Part shown: piece after piece, positions 8,224 through 20,058 of the stretch
How positions within the stretch are numbered: the first letter of the stretch is position 1
How the letters are laid out: each line of letters starts with the position of its first letter
Translations under genes and position numbers: made by a program
NCBI GenBank assembly: GCA_014860355.1
Contig: JACZJV010000173.1
Span: 1 to 43,519, forward strand
Source of the DNA: Burkholderiales bacterium
Lineage (GTDB): Bacteria; Pseudomonadota; Gammaproteobacteria; Burkholderiales; SG8-39
Reading direction: 5' to 3'
Length of the DNA: 43,519 nucleotides
Notes under the pieces: model-generated
What the model was told of the DNA's origin: nothing
Database searches by the model: none
The model's input: only the letters and a program-made list of their open reading frames with translations

Positions 8224-10503
8224 ATGGCCACCCTGAACCGAACCCAGTCGCCGCCCCTCCCAGGGAAAATCGCAGCACTGCTGCGCGAATCCAAGTGGTT
8301 TGCGCTGCTGGCAATGGCGCTCTACCTGCTGCTGGTTCTGCTTACCTTCGACAAGTCCGACCCAGGCTGGTTTCACAGCACCGCGGCGGCGGCTTCGCGC
8401 AACGCCGGCGGGCGCGCCGGGGCCTGGCTGTCCGAATTGCTGCTGTATCTGTTCGGCGTTTCGGCGTATTGGTTGGTGGCGCTACTCGCTTACATCGTCA
8501 TCGGCGGCTATCGCCGGCTCGATGGCAGCCGCCTGCTCGACCAGCGTTCCCTGATGGTCACGCTGGCCGGATTCGTGCTGCTGATTGCCGCAAGCTGCGG
8601 CATCGAGGCGCTGCGCTTCTACACGCTCAGGGCAACGCTGCCGCTGGGCCCCGGCGGCATGCTGGGCGCGGTGATCAGCAGCAATTTCTCCGCCGCCTTT
8701 GGCTTTACCGGGGCGACTCTGATCTTGCTGACCCTGTTTGCGATCGGCGCGAGTCTCTTTACCGGCGTTTCCTGGTTGACCGTGATCGAACTGACGGGCG
8801 CGGCACTGGAATCGACGTATGAGTTCGTGCTCTATAGCTGGCAGCGCCGGCAGGATCGCAAGGCGGGTGAGATCGCGACGCACGAACGCGAGGCGATCGT
8901 CGAAGAAGACAAGAAGCGCATCATTGAAGACCACGAGCCGATACGCATCGAAGCGCCGGTGGTGGTAATTCCAAAATCCGAGCGCGTAAGCAAGGAAAAG
9001 CAGGTGCCGTTGTTCCAGGACCTGCCCGACACGCCGCTACCCCCGCTGGCACTGCTGGACGAGCCGCAGCGCGACATCGAGTCGATGAGCGACGAGACGC
9101 TGGAATACACTTCGCGCCTGATCGAGAAGAAGCTCTCCGATTTCGGTGTGCAGGTGAAGGTGCTGGCCGCCTACCCGGGCCCGGTGATTACGCGCTACGA
9201 GATCGAACCCGCGGTGGGTGTCAAGGGCAGCCAGATCATGAGCCTGGTGAAGGATCTGGCGCGGGCACTGTCGGTGGTGAGCATACGCGTGGTCGAGACC
9301 ATCCCGGGAAAGTCGTGCATGGGGCTGGAGATTCCCAATCCGAAGCGCCAGATCGTGCGCTTGTCGGAGATTCTCAGTTCCGAGGTCTACCACGAGATGC
9401 ATGCGCCGCTGGCCCTCACTCTGGGCAAGGACATCGCCGGCAAACCCATGGTCGCCGACCTCGCAAAAATGCCGCACCTGCTGGTGGCAGGAACCACCGG
9501 CTCGGGCAAGTCAGTGGCGATCAACGCCATGATCCTGTCGCTGCTGTACAAGGCCGAACCGAGCCAGATACGCCTGATCCTGATCGATCCAAAAATGCTC
9601 GAGCTGTCCGTCTACCAGGACATTCCACACCTGCTGGCGCCGGTAGTGACCGACATGAAGCAGGCTGCGAGCGCGCTCAACTGGTGCGTGGCCGAAATGG
9701 AGCGGCGCTACAAGCTCATGTCCTGGCTGGGCGTGCGCCAGCTCTCTGGATACAACGCCAAGGTGGCGGAGGCGGAAAAGCTGGGCCAGCCGCTGCAGGA
9801 CCCGAGCACGCTGGAAACCGGCGAACCGCAGTTTCTCGAGCCGCTGCCCTATATCGTGGTGGTGATCGACGAGCTCGCCGATCTGATGATGGTGGTGGGC
9901 AAGAAGGTGGAGGAACTGATCGCGCGCCTGGCGCAAAAAGCGCGCGCCTCGGGCATACACCTGATCCTGGCGACGCAGCGCCCTTCGGTCGACGTAATAA
10001 CGGGTCTGATCAAGGCGAATATTCCCACGCGCATCTCGTTTCAGGTATCTAGCAAAGTGGACTCGCGCACCATCCTCGACCAGATGGGTGCCGAAGCCCT
10101 GTTGGGCCAAGGGGACATGCTCTACCTGCGACCCGGAACCGGCTTGCCGCAGCGCGTACACGGGGCTTTTGTCGCCGATCACGAAGTGCACAGGGTGGTT
10201 GCCTATCTAAAGAATATGGGCCACGCCGAATACGTCGAAGGCGTACTCAATGCGGGCGAGCCCGGCGGTGAGCCCAATGGCGCGGGCGAAGCGGGCGGCG
10301 AGGCCGATCCGCTTTACGACCAGGCGGTGGAGATCGTATTGCGCACGCGTCGCGCGTCGATCTCCCTGGTGCAGCGGCATTTGCGCATCGGCTACAACCG
10401 CGCAGCGCGCCTGATCGAGCAAATGGAGCAGTCGGGCATGGTCTCGTCGATGCAGCCGAACGGCAATCGCGAGGTGCTGGTGCCCGACCGCGCCGAGGGC
10501 TGA
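8224..10503 (+). CDS. ftsK: DNA translocase FtsK
   Basis: A 759-residue septal DNA pump that moves chromosome ends during division and activates dimer resolution at dif. The N-terminal 200 residues hold about four membrane helices (for example [18 protein letters not shown] near 25-42). A short charged linker, not the long Pro/Gln linker of E. coli, leads to the motor. Walker A is GTTGSGKS (423-430) and Walker B is [10 protein letters not shown] with D549 and E550. The last 70 residues form the gamma winged helix that reads polar KOPS sequences ([27 protein letters not shown] region, quoted here only as its location). The length fits the compact FtsK of betaproteobacteria. lolA follows after three bases, as is common in this phylum. 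Confidence 0.97.
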   Translation: MATLNRTQSPPLPGKIAALLRESKWFALLAMALYLLLVLLTFDKSDPGWFHSTAAAASRNAGGRAGAWLSELLLYLFGVSAYWLVALLAYIVIGGYRRLDGSRLLDQRSLMVTLAGFVLLIAASCGIEALRFYTLRATLPLGPGGMLGAVISSNFSAAFGFTGATLILLTLFAIGASLFTGVSWLTVIELTGAALESTYEFVLYSWQRRQDRKAGEIATHEREAIVEEDKKRIIEDHEPIRIEAPVVVIPKSERVSKEKQVPLFQDLPDTPLPPLALLDEPQRDIESMSDETLEYTSRLIEKKLSDFGVQVKVLAAYPGPVITRYEIEPAVGVKGSQIMSLVKDLARALSVVSIRVVETIPGKSCMGLEIPNPKRQIVRLSEILSSEVYHEMHAPLALTLGKDIAGKPMVADLAKMPHLLVAGTTGSGKSVAINAMILSLLYKAEPSQIRLILIDPKMLELSVYQDIPHLLAPVVTDMKQAASALNWCVAEMERRYKLMSWLGVRQLSGYNAKVAEAEKLGQPLQDPSTLETGEPQFLEPLPYIVVVIDELADLMMVVGKKVEELIARLAQKARASGIHLILATQRPSVDVITGLIKANIPTRISFQVSSKVDSRTILDQMGAEALLGQGDMLYLRPGTGLPQRVHGAFVADHEVHRVVAYLKNMGHAEYVEGVLNAGEPGGEPNGAGEAGGEADPLYDQAVEIVLRTRRASISLVQRHLRIGYNRAARLIEQMEQSGMVSSMQPNGNREVLVPDRAEG

Positions 10504-10506
10504 CCG

Positions 10507-11115
10507 GTGCGGGCGCTGCTGCTTGCCGTACTGATGCTGCCGCTTGCCGTTGCGCATGCAACCGGCCTGGATGCGCTGCACAAATTCGTCGCCGCCACGG
10601 CCGCGGCACAGGGCGAATTCGAGCAGAAGGTCTACGACAGCAAGCATAAGCTGACGCAAGAGTCCAGCGGCACTCTGGCTTTCCTGCGGCCCGGCCGGTT
10701 TCGCTGGACCTATGTCAAGCCCTACGCGCAACTGATCGTCGGCGACGGCGCCAAGGTGTGGGTCTATGATCAGGACCTGAACCAGGTCACGGTGCGACGC
10801 CTGGACCGCGCGCTCGGCTCCACGCCGGCCGCGCTGCTCGCAGGCAGCAACGAAATCGAGACCGCCTTCAAGTTGATCGACCGCGGCGAGAAGGACGGCC
10901 TGGAGTGGGTCGAAGCCCAGCCACGCGAGAAAGAATCGAATTTCGCAAGCATCCGCATGGGTTTCGGTTTCTCCGGCCTCGAAGTCATGGAGTTGGCCGA
11001 CAATTTCGGCCAGACCACGGTGCTGAAGTTCACCGCATTGCGCCGCAATCCGAAACTCGACGCTGCGCTGTTCAAATTTGTACCGCCCAAGGGCGCGGAC
11101 GTGATCGGCGACTGA
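10507..11115 (+). CDS. lolA: outer-membrane lipoprotein carrier LolA
   Basis: A 202-residue periplasmic chaperone that takes lipoproteins released by LolCDE and hands them to LolB at the outer membrane. It has a signal peptide at 1-18 (cleavage after AHA), then a LolA beta-barrel fold recognisable from GTLAFLRPGRFRWTY, DGAKVWVYDQDLNQV and the C-terminal LDAALFKFVPPKGADVI. The start is a GTG three bases after the ftsK stop, so translation is probably coupled. The order ftsK-lolA-rarA is conserved in proteobacteria. Confidence 0.96.
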   Translation: MRALLLAVLMLPLAVAHATGLDALHKFVAATAAAQGEFEQKVYDSKHKLTQESSGTLAFLRPGRFRWTYVKPYAQLIVGDGAKVWVYDQDLNQVTVRRLDRALGSTPAALLAGSNEIETAFKLIDRGEKDGLEWVEAQPREKESNFASIRMGFGFSGLEVMELADNFGQTTVLKFTALRRNPKLDAALFKFVPPKGADVIGD

Positions 11116-11126
11116 GTCGCGGATTC

Positions 11127-13743
<2,617 letters not shown>

Positions 13744-13816
13744 ATTTCTGTCTGCTCAGGCACCGGGCTTGCTGGTAAAATACGCGCCCCGGTAGTCTCC
13801 TTTGGGGACGCGGCCC

Positions 13817-13906
13817 GGAAAGGTGGCTGAGTGGTCGAAAGCGCCGGACTCGAAATCCGGTGTACGGTTCTCCGTACCGTGGGTTCGAATCCCACCCTTT
13901 CCGCCA
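13817..13906 (+). tRNA. tRNA-Ser (CGA anticodon)
   Basis: A 90-nt class II tRNA. The acceptor GGAAAGG pairs with CCTTTCC, followed by discriminator G and an encoded CCA (13904-13906). The anticodon stem is CCGGA/TCCGG around CTCGAAA, giving anticodon CGA at 13851-13853 (codon UCG). A long variable arm (TACGG/CCGTA) and the T arm GTGGGTTCGAATCCCAC are intact. It lies 73 bp after serS. An upstream TAAAAT (13776-13781) with a GC-rich discriminator may be its -10 box. Confidence 0.97.
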
Positions 13907-13974
13907 ATAAGAAGGCGAGCCCTGTGGTCGCTATTCTATTTCGGCTCCGGCCGCCCATCGGCTATTCTTGACGA

Positions 13975-14814
13975 ATGTTCGCATCAGCCGCCATTCCGGG
14001 GATCGTTCAGCAGCTGCAACAGGCGCGCGCTTTCCTCTGGTGCGTACTGGCCTCGATTGTCTTGCATGCGCTGGTGCTGCTCGGTCTGGATCTGCGCATT
14101 CCACTGGCGCCACCGGCGAAGTCGCTGTTGGTACTGACGGCAAGGCTGACGCCGGCTGCGGCGGCACCAAGTGTACAGCCACCGGCGCCGCAGCCGGCGC
14201 CCGCGCCCACCGCAAGACCTGATCCGGCACCGCTCCCTGCAAAACCTGCTCCCGCGCCGCGTCCCCCAAGACCGGCCCCGGCGCCGCGTCCGAAGTCTGA
14301 CAAGCCCGTGAGCAAGCCTAGGCCTAGCGCGCAAGATAGCGCGCCGGTCGACGCGCTCAAGGCTGTGCCCGCCGGGCCCGTCGCAGAGGCGCCCGCTACG
14401 GTAGCTACTGCCGCGCGAGCCGCCGCACCGAGCCAGGCCGGATCGGCGCTTGCGCGCTCAGCCGGCGTCAACACTGAGACACCGGCCAAGCCGGGCAGCG
14501 AGATGGACGGCGGGTCGCTGGAAAAATATCGAACGGCCCTGATTGTGGCTACCCGGCGCTACAAACGCTACCCGGCGATCGCCATGGAAAAGGGCTGGCA
14601 GGGCAAGGTGGAAGTGCATATGGTGATCGGCGCCAACGGCGTGCTCGCCGGGACCTCGATCAAGACCAGCAGCGGCCACGAGGTTCTGGACAATCAGGCG
14701 GTAAGCATGCTCAAGAAGGGCAAGACCACGGTACAGATCCCGCCAGGCTTGCGCGGTCGCGCCTTCAGTATCGACATCCCGGTGATTTTCAACCTGGACA
14801 ATCCGAACTCCTGA
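13975..14814 (+). CDS. tonB: TonB-like energy transducer
   Basis: A 279-residue protein that couples the inner-membrane ExbBD motor to outer-membrane receptors. A single N-terminal membrane helix lies at about 18-37 (FLWCVLASIVLHALVLLGL). A Pro/Ala-rich periplasmic spacer follows (about 55-110). The C-terminal TonB domain lies at about 180-275, with YKRYPAIAMEKGWQGKVEV and a conserved tail. exbB and exbD are not in the window. It converges, with 9 bp between stops, on an FTR1-type iron permease, which suggests an iron-related neighbourhood. No Fur-like site is visible in its own 68-bp upstream gap. Confidence 0.9.
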   Translation: MFASAAIPGIVQQLQQARAFLWCVLASIVLHALVLLGLDLRIPLAPPAKSLLVLTARLTPAAAAPSVQPPAPQPAPAPTARPDPAPLPAKPAPAPRPPRPAPAPRPKSDKPVSKPRPSAQDSAPVDALKAVPAGPVAEAPATVATAARAAAPSQAGSALARSAGVNTETPAKPGSEMDGGSLEKYRTALIVATRRYKRYPAIAMEKGWQGKVEVHMVIGANGVLAGTSIKTSSGHEVLDNQAVSMLKKGKTTVQIPPGLRGRAFSIDIPVIFNLDNPNS

Positions 14815-14823
14815 GGACGATCG

Positions 14824-15678
14824 TCAGCGAGAGGGCGCGCCTGCAACGCCAGCGCCGCGGATGGCGCCGGCATCGGGGCTGTGGTTGACGATCTTCATCA
14901 GCGCCATGATGCTGCCCAGCGTGAGGAGATAGAACAATACCTGGATACCGTAGGGGCGCGCGGTATAACCAATCAGGGTATGCAGCACCCGGCCGAGGAC
15001 GCCGTCGTCCGCGATCAGCGCAGTGGTATCCCAGATGGTTTGACCGAAGGCGGGGAGGATGTCCGCCTGCACCAGGAACGCTGCACCCTGTCCGGCCATT
15101 CCGGCGGCAAGCAGCAGGATCATCCAGCCGGTCACCGTGAACAGGCGCGAACTGGGGATGCGCAACAGTCCCAGATACAGCGTTGCGCCGACGGTCGCAC
15201 CTGCGCCGACGCCGACGAGAGCGCCGACTAGCATCCCGCTTGCATCGCCCGACGCCGAGGCGGCAACACCATAGAGGAACAGCACCAGTTCGGAGCCTTC
15301 GCGCAATACCGCCACGCCGACCACTGCGGCGAGGACGTGCATGGGGCTGGTGCCGCTGCGCACCGCAGCGCCGACGCTCTTCAGGCTGCTCGCCAGTTCG
15401 CGTCCGTGCCGGCTCATCCAGACATTGTGCCAGCCGAGCATGATCACGGCGACGAACAGCACCGCGGCATTGAATATTTCCTGTCCCACGCCCGAAGCGG
15501 CTGCGGCTATGGCTTCGGCGAACCAGGCAACGACGGCCGCGCCGAGCAGGCCGGCAAGTGCGCCGGCGCTCACCCACAGCCCGCGCCGGAGCACCCCGCG
15601 TGTCGCGGCGAGCACGATACTCACAACCAAAGCGGCTTCAAGCACTTCGCGAAAAACGATGATGGCGGTAGCGAGCAT
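14824..15678 (-). CDS. FTR1-family high-affinity iron permease (EfeU-like)
   Basis: A 284-residue inner-membrane protein with about seven hydrophobic helices. It carries the two REXXE iron-binding motifs of the FTR1/EfeU family: R10-E11-V-L-E14 in the first helix and R126-E127-G-S-E130 in the fourth. These are the residues that pass ferric iron in the family. The upstream gene (15688-16035) encodes a periplasmic cupredoxin nine bases away, so the two form an operon behaving as a reduced EfeUO system; no EfeB peroxidase is seen. The promoter of the pair has a Fur-box-like site, implying induction in low iron. Confidence 0.9.
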   Translation of the reverse strand: MLATAIIVFREVLEAALVVSIVLAATRGVLRRGLWVSAGALAGLLGAAVVAWFAEAIAAAASGVGQEIFNAAVLFVAVIMLGWHNVWMSRHGRELASSLKSVGAAVRSGTSPMHVLAAVVGVAVLREGSELVLFLYGVAASASGDASGMLVGALVGVGAGATVGATLYLGLLRIPSSRLFTVTGWMILLLAAGMAGQGAAFLVQADILPAFGQTIWDTTALIADDGVLGRVLHTLIGYTARPYGIQVLFYLLTLGSIMALMKIVNHSPDAGAIRGAGVAGAPSR

Positions 15679-15687
15679 ATGCGTGGC

Positions 15688-16035
15688 CTATTTCGCGACT
15701 ATCCGGCCTTGCGCCGTGCTTTCGTGAAACTCGCCGACGAACTTGTAGGTTCCGGGTTTCAGCGGTCCGATGTTGATCGTGGCCTGTCCCTTGGCCGCGA
15801 TGATTTTTTCGCGCTTCAGCTCATGGCTTTCGAATTCTTCCGGGGTCGCGTCCAGATTCTTTATCACCAGTTTGAGCTTTTTCCCGGCCGGCACCTCGAG
15901 CTCGGAGGGGTCGAATCGGTGGTCCTTGATGGCAATGGTAAAGGTATCGCCGGCAGCCGCCGCTTCATGGAAAGGAAGTCCGGCACCGAGCGCAATGAGC
16001 AGCAGAGGGATGGCAGCAAAGGATGATTTTTTCAC
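15688..16035 (-). CDS. periplasmic cupredoxin-domain protein (EfeO N-terminal-like)
   Basis: A 115-residue exported protein with a signal peptide (1-27, cleavage near AAAA) and a small cupredoxin fold (about 30-115: DHRFDPSELEVPAGKKLKL, then ESHELKREK and GTYKFVGEFH). It has no cysteine, so it cannot form a classical type 1 copper site; H39, H71 and acidic residues could bind iron or copper. The GTG at 16035 (minus strand) is chosen because the upstream ATG candidates (16086 and 16098) fall inside the promoter and Fur-like site. Adjacency to the FTR1 gene indicates a role in presenting iron to the permease (inference from the EfeUO family). Confidence 0.8.
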   Translation of the reverse strand: MKKSSFAAIPLLLIALGAGLPFHEAAAAGDTFTIAIKDHRFDPSELEVPAGKKLKLVIKNLDATPEEFESHELKREKIIAAKGQATINIGPLKPGTYKFVGEFHESTAQGRIVAK

Positions 16036-16068
16036 GGTGGCTTCGTCACGAGTTGTATGGGATATGCG

Positions 16069-16098
16069 AATGGTAATGGTTCTCATTGCGAATGTCAA
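16069..16098 (-). promoter_or_regulatory. promoter overlapped by a Fur-box-like operator
   Basis: Read on the minus strand, TTGACA (16098-16093), a 17-bp spacer and TACCAT (16075-16070) form a good promoter. The 19-mer AATGAGAACCATTACCATT (16087-16069) lies over the spacer and -10 box. It resembles the betaproteobacterial Fur box pattern (AATGAGAATNATTNTCATT), with imperfect 9-bp arms. Iron-bound Fur here would block RNA polymerase. Confidence 0.65.
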
Positions 16099-16209
16099 GC
16101 GATGCGATGAATCCGCGTAATCCTCGAATTCAACTAGCGGTCATCCCACAACCTGTCCCAAACCGCAAACCGGCCGGGACGAAGGCTCCCCGTCTAAATG
16201 GTCAAACGC

Positions 16210-16737
16210 TCAGCCAGGCGGGCTGATGACGCGACGGGCACCGCTGTAGCGCCGTACCCAGTAATCGGCGCGCAGGTTCTCGACGCGCACCTCGCCGCCG
16301 TTGGAAGGGGCGTGGATGAAGCGGTCCTCGCCCAGGTAGATGCCGACATGGGAATACGCGCGTCGCTGCGTGTTGTAGAACACCAGGTCGCCGGGCCTGA
16401 GCGCGTCGCGTCGGATAGGGACGCCCAGCTGGCTTAGGTCCAGGGTATTGCGCGGCAGCGCCAGACCCGCGCCTTCGCGGTAAACGTAAGCCACCAGGCC
16501 GCTGCAGTCGAAGCCTGTCCGCGGGGATAGGCCGCCCGTCCGGTAAGGCGTGCCCAAGTAGGCCAGGGCCTGCATGGCGACCTTGCTCGCCTGGTCGCCT
16601 GCATGGACCGCGGGCGCTGCAGCGGTTTCCACCACCGTTTGCGCATCGACTTGCGGCAGGCGCGCGGGCTGGCTCGCACACCCAAGCAAAGTTAGGCTAA
16701 GTAAGCCTATTAAAAACAGCGGATTATGCTTACACAT
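16210..16737 (-). CDS. NlpC/P60-family lipoprotein (peptidoglycan hydrolase)
   Basis: A 175-residue lipoprotein with a lipobox LLGC (acylated C20) after a short signal peptide. The NlpC/P60 domain spans about 50-170 and has a catalytic triad: C78 in FDCSGLV, H130 in SHVGIYLG and H142 in FIHAPS. Family members cleave the D-Glu to diaminopimelate link in cell-wall peptides. Residue 21 is Ala, not the Asp that would signal inner-membrane retention, so outer-membrane location is likely. It is divergent from the helicase gene at 16864, with a 126-bp shared upstream region. It resembles E. coli Spr/MepS and NlpC; which one is not resolved. Confidence 0.92.
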   Translation of the reverse strand: MCKHNPLFLIGLLSLTLLGCASQPARLPQVDAQTVVETAAAPAVHAGDQASKVAMQALAYLGTPYRTGGLSPRTGFDCSGLVAYVYREGAGLALPRNTLDLSQLGVPIRRDALRPGDLVFYNTQRRAYSHVGIYLGEDRFIHAPSNGGEVRVENLRADYWVRRYSGARRVISPPG

Positions 16738-16863
16738 TCAAGTAATCTAGGAGATAATCCTGGAAAAGTAAAGAAACATTGACACTATGGGAGTCCAACC
16801 GGAGACCGCGACTCGCGTTAAGCGGATACTGTCGTTCGCGCACTAGCCTTAGACTCGCAATTC

Positions 16864-18813
16864 ATGTCCCTGCCCGCAGATGATCAGCTCGAAGCCGTTT
16901 TCGGCGCCGCTGGCGCACTAAGCCGCGCCATACCCGGCTATCGCATGCGCGCGCAGCAAGTCGAAATGGCGCAGGCCATCGCCCAGGCCATGCGCGAAAA
17001 CAGTTTGCTCGTGGCCGAAGCCGGCACCGGCACCGGCAAGACCTTCGCCTACCTGGTGCCGGCGCTGCTCTCGGGCGGCAAAGTCATTATTTCGACCGGC
17101 ACCAAGAACCTGCAGGACCAGCTCTATAACCGCGATCTGCCCACAGTGCGCGATGCGCTGCAGGTTCCGGTCAGCACCGCGCTGCTCAAGGGCCGCGCCA
17201 ATTACGTCTGTCACCACCACCTCGAGGGGGCGATCAAAGACGGGCGCCTCGCCAGCCGCGAGGAGGTGGCGCAGCTGCACAAGATCGCGCGCTTTGCCAA
17301 AGTGAGCATAAGTGGCGACCGCGCGGAACTCGCCGACGTACCCGAGAACGCATCCGTGTGGCAGTTGGCGACCTCGACGCGCGAGAACTGCCTGGGCCAG
17401 GAATGCCGGCAGTACGCGGATTGCTTCGTCATGGCGGCGCGGCGCGAAGCGCTGAGCGCCGACATCGTCGTCGTCAATCATCATCTGTTTTTCGCCGACG
17501 TGATGCTCAGGGATGAGGGTGTGGCCGAATTGCTGCCCGCCTGCAACGCGGTAATTTTCGACGAAGCGCATCAGCTGCCGGAAACGGCGACCCTGTTTTT
17601 CGGCGAAAGCCTGACTTCGGGCCAGCTGCTCGATCTGTGCCGCGATACTCTGGTTGAGGCGATCGCAGGCGCCGGCGACGCCCCCGCGCTGCGTCCGGCC
17701 GTGGCGGCGGTGGAGAAAGCGAGCCGCGATGCGCGGCTCGAGCTGCCGCTGGACCCCGCGCGCCTCGCCTATGCCTTGGCCATCGCCAGGGACAGGTTCA
17801 AGCAGGCGCTCAGCATTCTGGGCGAGGACCTGAAAACACTCGCCAAGCTGCTGGAGGCGCAGGCGCAGCGCGGCGAAGGCCTGGAAAATTGCTGGCGGCG
17901 CGCGCTCGATCTGCAAGCCCGGCTAGAACGCTGGCTAGCCGAGGAGTCCGAAGGCATGGTGCGCTGGGCTGAAACCTTCAGCGCGAGCTTCCAGCTGAAC
18001 GCGGCGCCGCTGGATATCGCCGACATTTTCCGCAAGCAGCTGCAGGGGCACCCGCGCGCCTGGATATTCACCTCGGCGACCCTGGCGGTGAACCGCGACT
18101 TCGCCCATTACACCGGCGAGATGGGCCTGGACGCAGCGCGCACTGCATGCTGGGACAGCCCCTTCAATTACCCGGAGCAGGCGCTGCTCTATGTGCCCGA
18201 AGGACTACCCGCGCCCAACGACGCGGCCCACACTGCAGCGGTGGTGGAGGCGGCCTGGCCGGTAATCCAGGCCAGCGGCGGGCGCGCATTCCTGCTGTTC
18301 ACGACCCTGCGGGCGATGCGCCGCGCGCACGAATCATTGCGGGAGCGCTTCGAAGCGGCAGGCGTGGATTTTCCCCTGCTGCTGCAGGGCGAAGGCAGCC
18401 GCAGCGAACTGCTCGAGCGCTTTCGCCGCCTGGGCAATGCGGTGCTGGTGGCGAGCCAGAGCTTCTGGGAAGGCGTGGACGTGCGCGGCGAAGCGTTGTC
18501 GCTGGTGGTCATAGACAAGCTGCCGTTCGCACCGCCAGACGACCCCGTGCTCGCGGCGCGCATCGAATATCTGGCCAGGCAGGGCAAGAATGCCTTCATG
18601 GAATATCAGCTGCCGCGAGCCGCGATCAGCCTGAAGCAGGGCGCGGGGCGCCTGATACGCGACGAGACCGATCGCGGCGTGCTCATGATCTGCGATCCGC
18701 GGCTGATCAGCAAACCCTACGGGCGGCGCATCTGGAAGAGCCTGCCGGCGATGCGGCGCACCCGCCTGCTCGACGAGGTCACCGATTTTTTTGCCGCCGC
18801 TCCGGTAGAATAG
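16864..18813 (+). CDS. DinG/YoaA-family ATP-dependent DNA helicase
   Basis: A 649-residue superfamily 2 XPD-like helicase. Walker A is GTGTGKT (54-60) and the DEAH box is at D233-H236. Four cysteines (C116, C176, C181, C187) lie between these motifs at the spacing expected of the 4Fe-4S cluster in DinG, YoaA and XPD. The C-terminal motor lobe carries QSFWEGVDVRGE and QGAGRLIRDETDRG. The length and the absence of a nuclease domain fit YoaA more than the longer DinG. It probably unwinds damaged or structured DNA during repair. The start MSLPADDQ fits the family. Confidence 0.93.
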   Translation: MSLPADDQLEAVFGAAGALSRAIPGYRMRAQQVEMAQAIAQAMRENSLLVAEAGTGTGKTFAYLVPALLSGGKVIISTGTKNLQDQLYNRDLPTVRDALQVPVSTALLKGRANYVCHHHLEGAIKDGRLASREEVAQLHKIARFAKVSISGDRAELADVPENASVWQLATSTRENCLGQECRQYADCFVMAARREALSADIVVVNHHLFFADVMLRDEGVAELLPACNAVIFDEAHQLPETATLFFGESLTSGQLLDLCRDTLVEAIAGAGDAPALRPAVAAVEKASRDARLELPLDPARLAYALAIARDRFKQALSILGEDLKTLAKLLEAQAQRGEGLENCWRRALDLQARLERWLAEESEGMVRWAETFSASFQLNAAPLDIADIFRKQLQGHPRAWIFTSATLAVNRDFAHYTGEMGLDAARTACWDSPFNYPEQALLYVPEGLPAPNDAAHTAAVVEAAWPVIQASGGRAFLLFTTLRAMRRAHESLRERFEAAGVDFPLLLQGEGSRSELLERFRRLGNAVLVASQSFWEGVDVRGEALSLVVIDKLPFAPPDDPVLAARIEYLARQGKNAFMEYQLPRAAISLKQGAGRLIRDETDRGVLMICDPRLISKPYGRRIWKSLPAMRRTRLLDEVTDFFAAAPVE

Positions 18814-18896
18814 CGGCTGCGAAACAACAACAGGCTTCCTCCGAAAATTATCTTTCCGGGGCCGTCCCGCCAGGGGACTTCCTCCGGGGCGCGGGC

Positions 18897-18940
18897 CGAA
18901 GAACCTGCTTTCTCCATTCACTGAAAAAGCAGGCCCTTCG
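18897..18940. other. imperfect stem-loop between helicase and epimerase genes
   Basis: CGAAG (18897-18901) pairs with CTTCG (18936-18940), and CCTGCTTT (18904-18911) pairs with AAAGCAGG (18926-18933), with a 2x2 internal mismatch and a 14-base loop. There is no U-tract after it. It could be a terminator for the helicase mRNA or a leader structure for the epimerase. Nothing else is recognisable in this 180-bp gap. Confidence 0.45.
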
Positions 18941-18993
18941 CCAGGTTTATCCCGGAAGCGGGACTCGGAATCACAGAATCGGGATTGGTGCAT

Positions 18994-20007
18994 ATGCCCA
19001 TGAACATCCTCGTCACCGGCGCCGCCGGCTTCATCGGCTCGACACTTGCGCTGCGGCTGCTCGCGCGCGGCGATCGCGTCCTCGGTCTGGACAACCTCAA
19101 CGACTATTACGACGTCAGTCTGAAAGAAGCGCGGCTCGCGCGCCTGCATGCCCATGCCGGATTCGAATTCGAAAAAGCCGACATCGCCGACCGTGTAGCA
19201 ATGGCGCGCTTGTTTGCCGCGCGCCGCTTCGATGCGGTGATGCATCTCGCCGCGCAGGCCGGCGTGCGCTATTCGATCGAAAATCCCGCCGCCTATGTCG
19301 ACACCAACCTGGTCGGCTTCGCCAACGTCATCGAAGGCGCGCGCCGCTGCGAAGTCGGTCACTTCGTGTACGCCTCGTCGAGTTCGGTCTATGGCGCGAA
19401 CGCGAAGCTGCCCTTCGCCGAGGACGACAACATAGATCACCCGGTGTCGCTTTATGCGGCGACGAAAAAAGCCAACGAGCTGATGGCGCACAGCTACGCT
19501 CATTTATACCGCCTGCCCTGCACCGGACTGCGCTTTTTCACCGTCTACGGGCCCTGGGGCCGGCCGGACATGGCGCTGTTCAAGTTCACGCGCGGCATCC
19601 TCGCGGGCGAGGCGATACCGGTCTTCAATCGCGGCGAGATGGTGCGCGATTTCACTTATGTGGACGACATCGTCGAGGGCGTACTCAGGGTGATAGACCA
19701 ACCCGCGCAAGCGGACCCGGGCTGGTCGGCACTTTCACCCAGGCCCTCGAGCAGCGACGCGCCATACCGCATCTACAATATCGGCAACAGCCAGCCGGTA
19801 AAGCTCATGCGCTACATCGAGGTGCTGGAACAGTGCCTGGGCAAAAAGGCGAGGCTGGACCTGTTGCCGCTGCAGGCCGGCGACGTGCCGCAGACCGTAG
19901 CCGACGTGTCGCGATTGCAGGCGGCGGTGGGGTTCAAGCCGGGGACGCCCGTCGAAGCCGGTATCGAGAATTTTGTCGAGTGGTATCGTTCGTACTACCG
20001 GGTTTGA
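18994..20007 (+). CDS. NAD-dependent sugar epimerase, UDP-glucuronate 4-epimerase-like
   Basis: A 337-residue extended SDR. The NAD-binding motif TGAAGFIG spans residues 8-15; the catalytic Tyr/Lys pair is Y154 and K158 (LYAATKKAN); the Ser cluster is ASSSSVYG. The phrase GLDNLNDYYDVSLKEARL is characteristic of the UDP-glucuronate 4-epimerase group (LpsL / CapI), which makes UDP-galacturonate for surface polysaccharides. The ATG at 18994 (MPMNILVTG) is chosen; a GTG nine bases upstream and an ATG six bases downstream are alternatives. It probably supplies UDP-sugar precursors to the polysaccharide genes further right, though it is 11 kb away. Exact substrate is inferred from family resemblance. 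Confidence 0.85.
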   Translation: MPMNILVTGAAGFIGSTLALRLLARGDRVLGLDNLNDYYDVSLKEARLARLHAHAGFEFEKADIADRVAMARLFAARRFDAVMHLAAQAGVRYSIENPAAYVDTNLVGFANVIEGARRCEVGHFVYASSSSVYGANAKLPFAEDDNIDHPVSLYAATKKANELMAHSYAHLYRLPCTGLRFFTVYGPWGRPDMALFKFTRGILAGEAIPVFNRGEMVRDFTYVDDIVEGVLRVIDQPAQADPGWSALSPRPSSSDAPYRIYNIGNSQPVKLMRYIEVLEQCLGKKARLDLLPLQAGDVPQTVADVSRLQAAVGFKPGTPVEAGIENFVEWYRSYYRV

Positions 20008-20058
20008 TGTCCGGCGTGCAGGACAGTACGACTTGAAATATCAACCATCGAGGAAACC

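Noticed and set aside
10905-11126. Longer start for rarA
   Set aside because: It would overlap lolA by 211 bp and adds a sequence unlike the family; the ATG at 11127 gives the normal N-terminus.
15661-15680. GGCGGTAGCGAGC, close to an ops sequence
   Set aside because: It differs from the consensus at the fixed TG, and lies antisense at the start of the FTR1 gene, so it is probably coding coincidence.
18147-20036. Open frame of 629 codons spanning the helicase end and the epimerase
   Set aside because: It is out of frame with both genes and its translation is Arg/Ala-rich without recognisable motifs.
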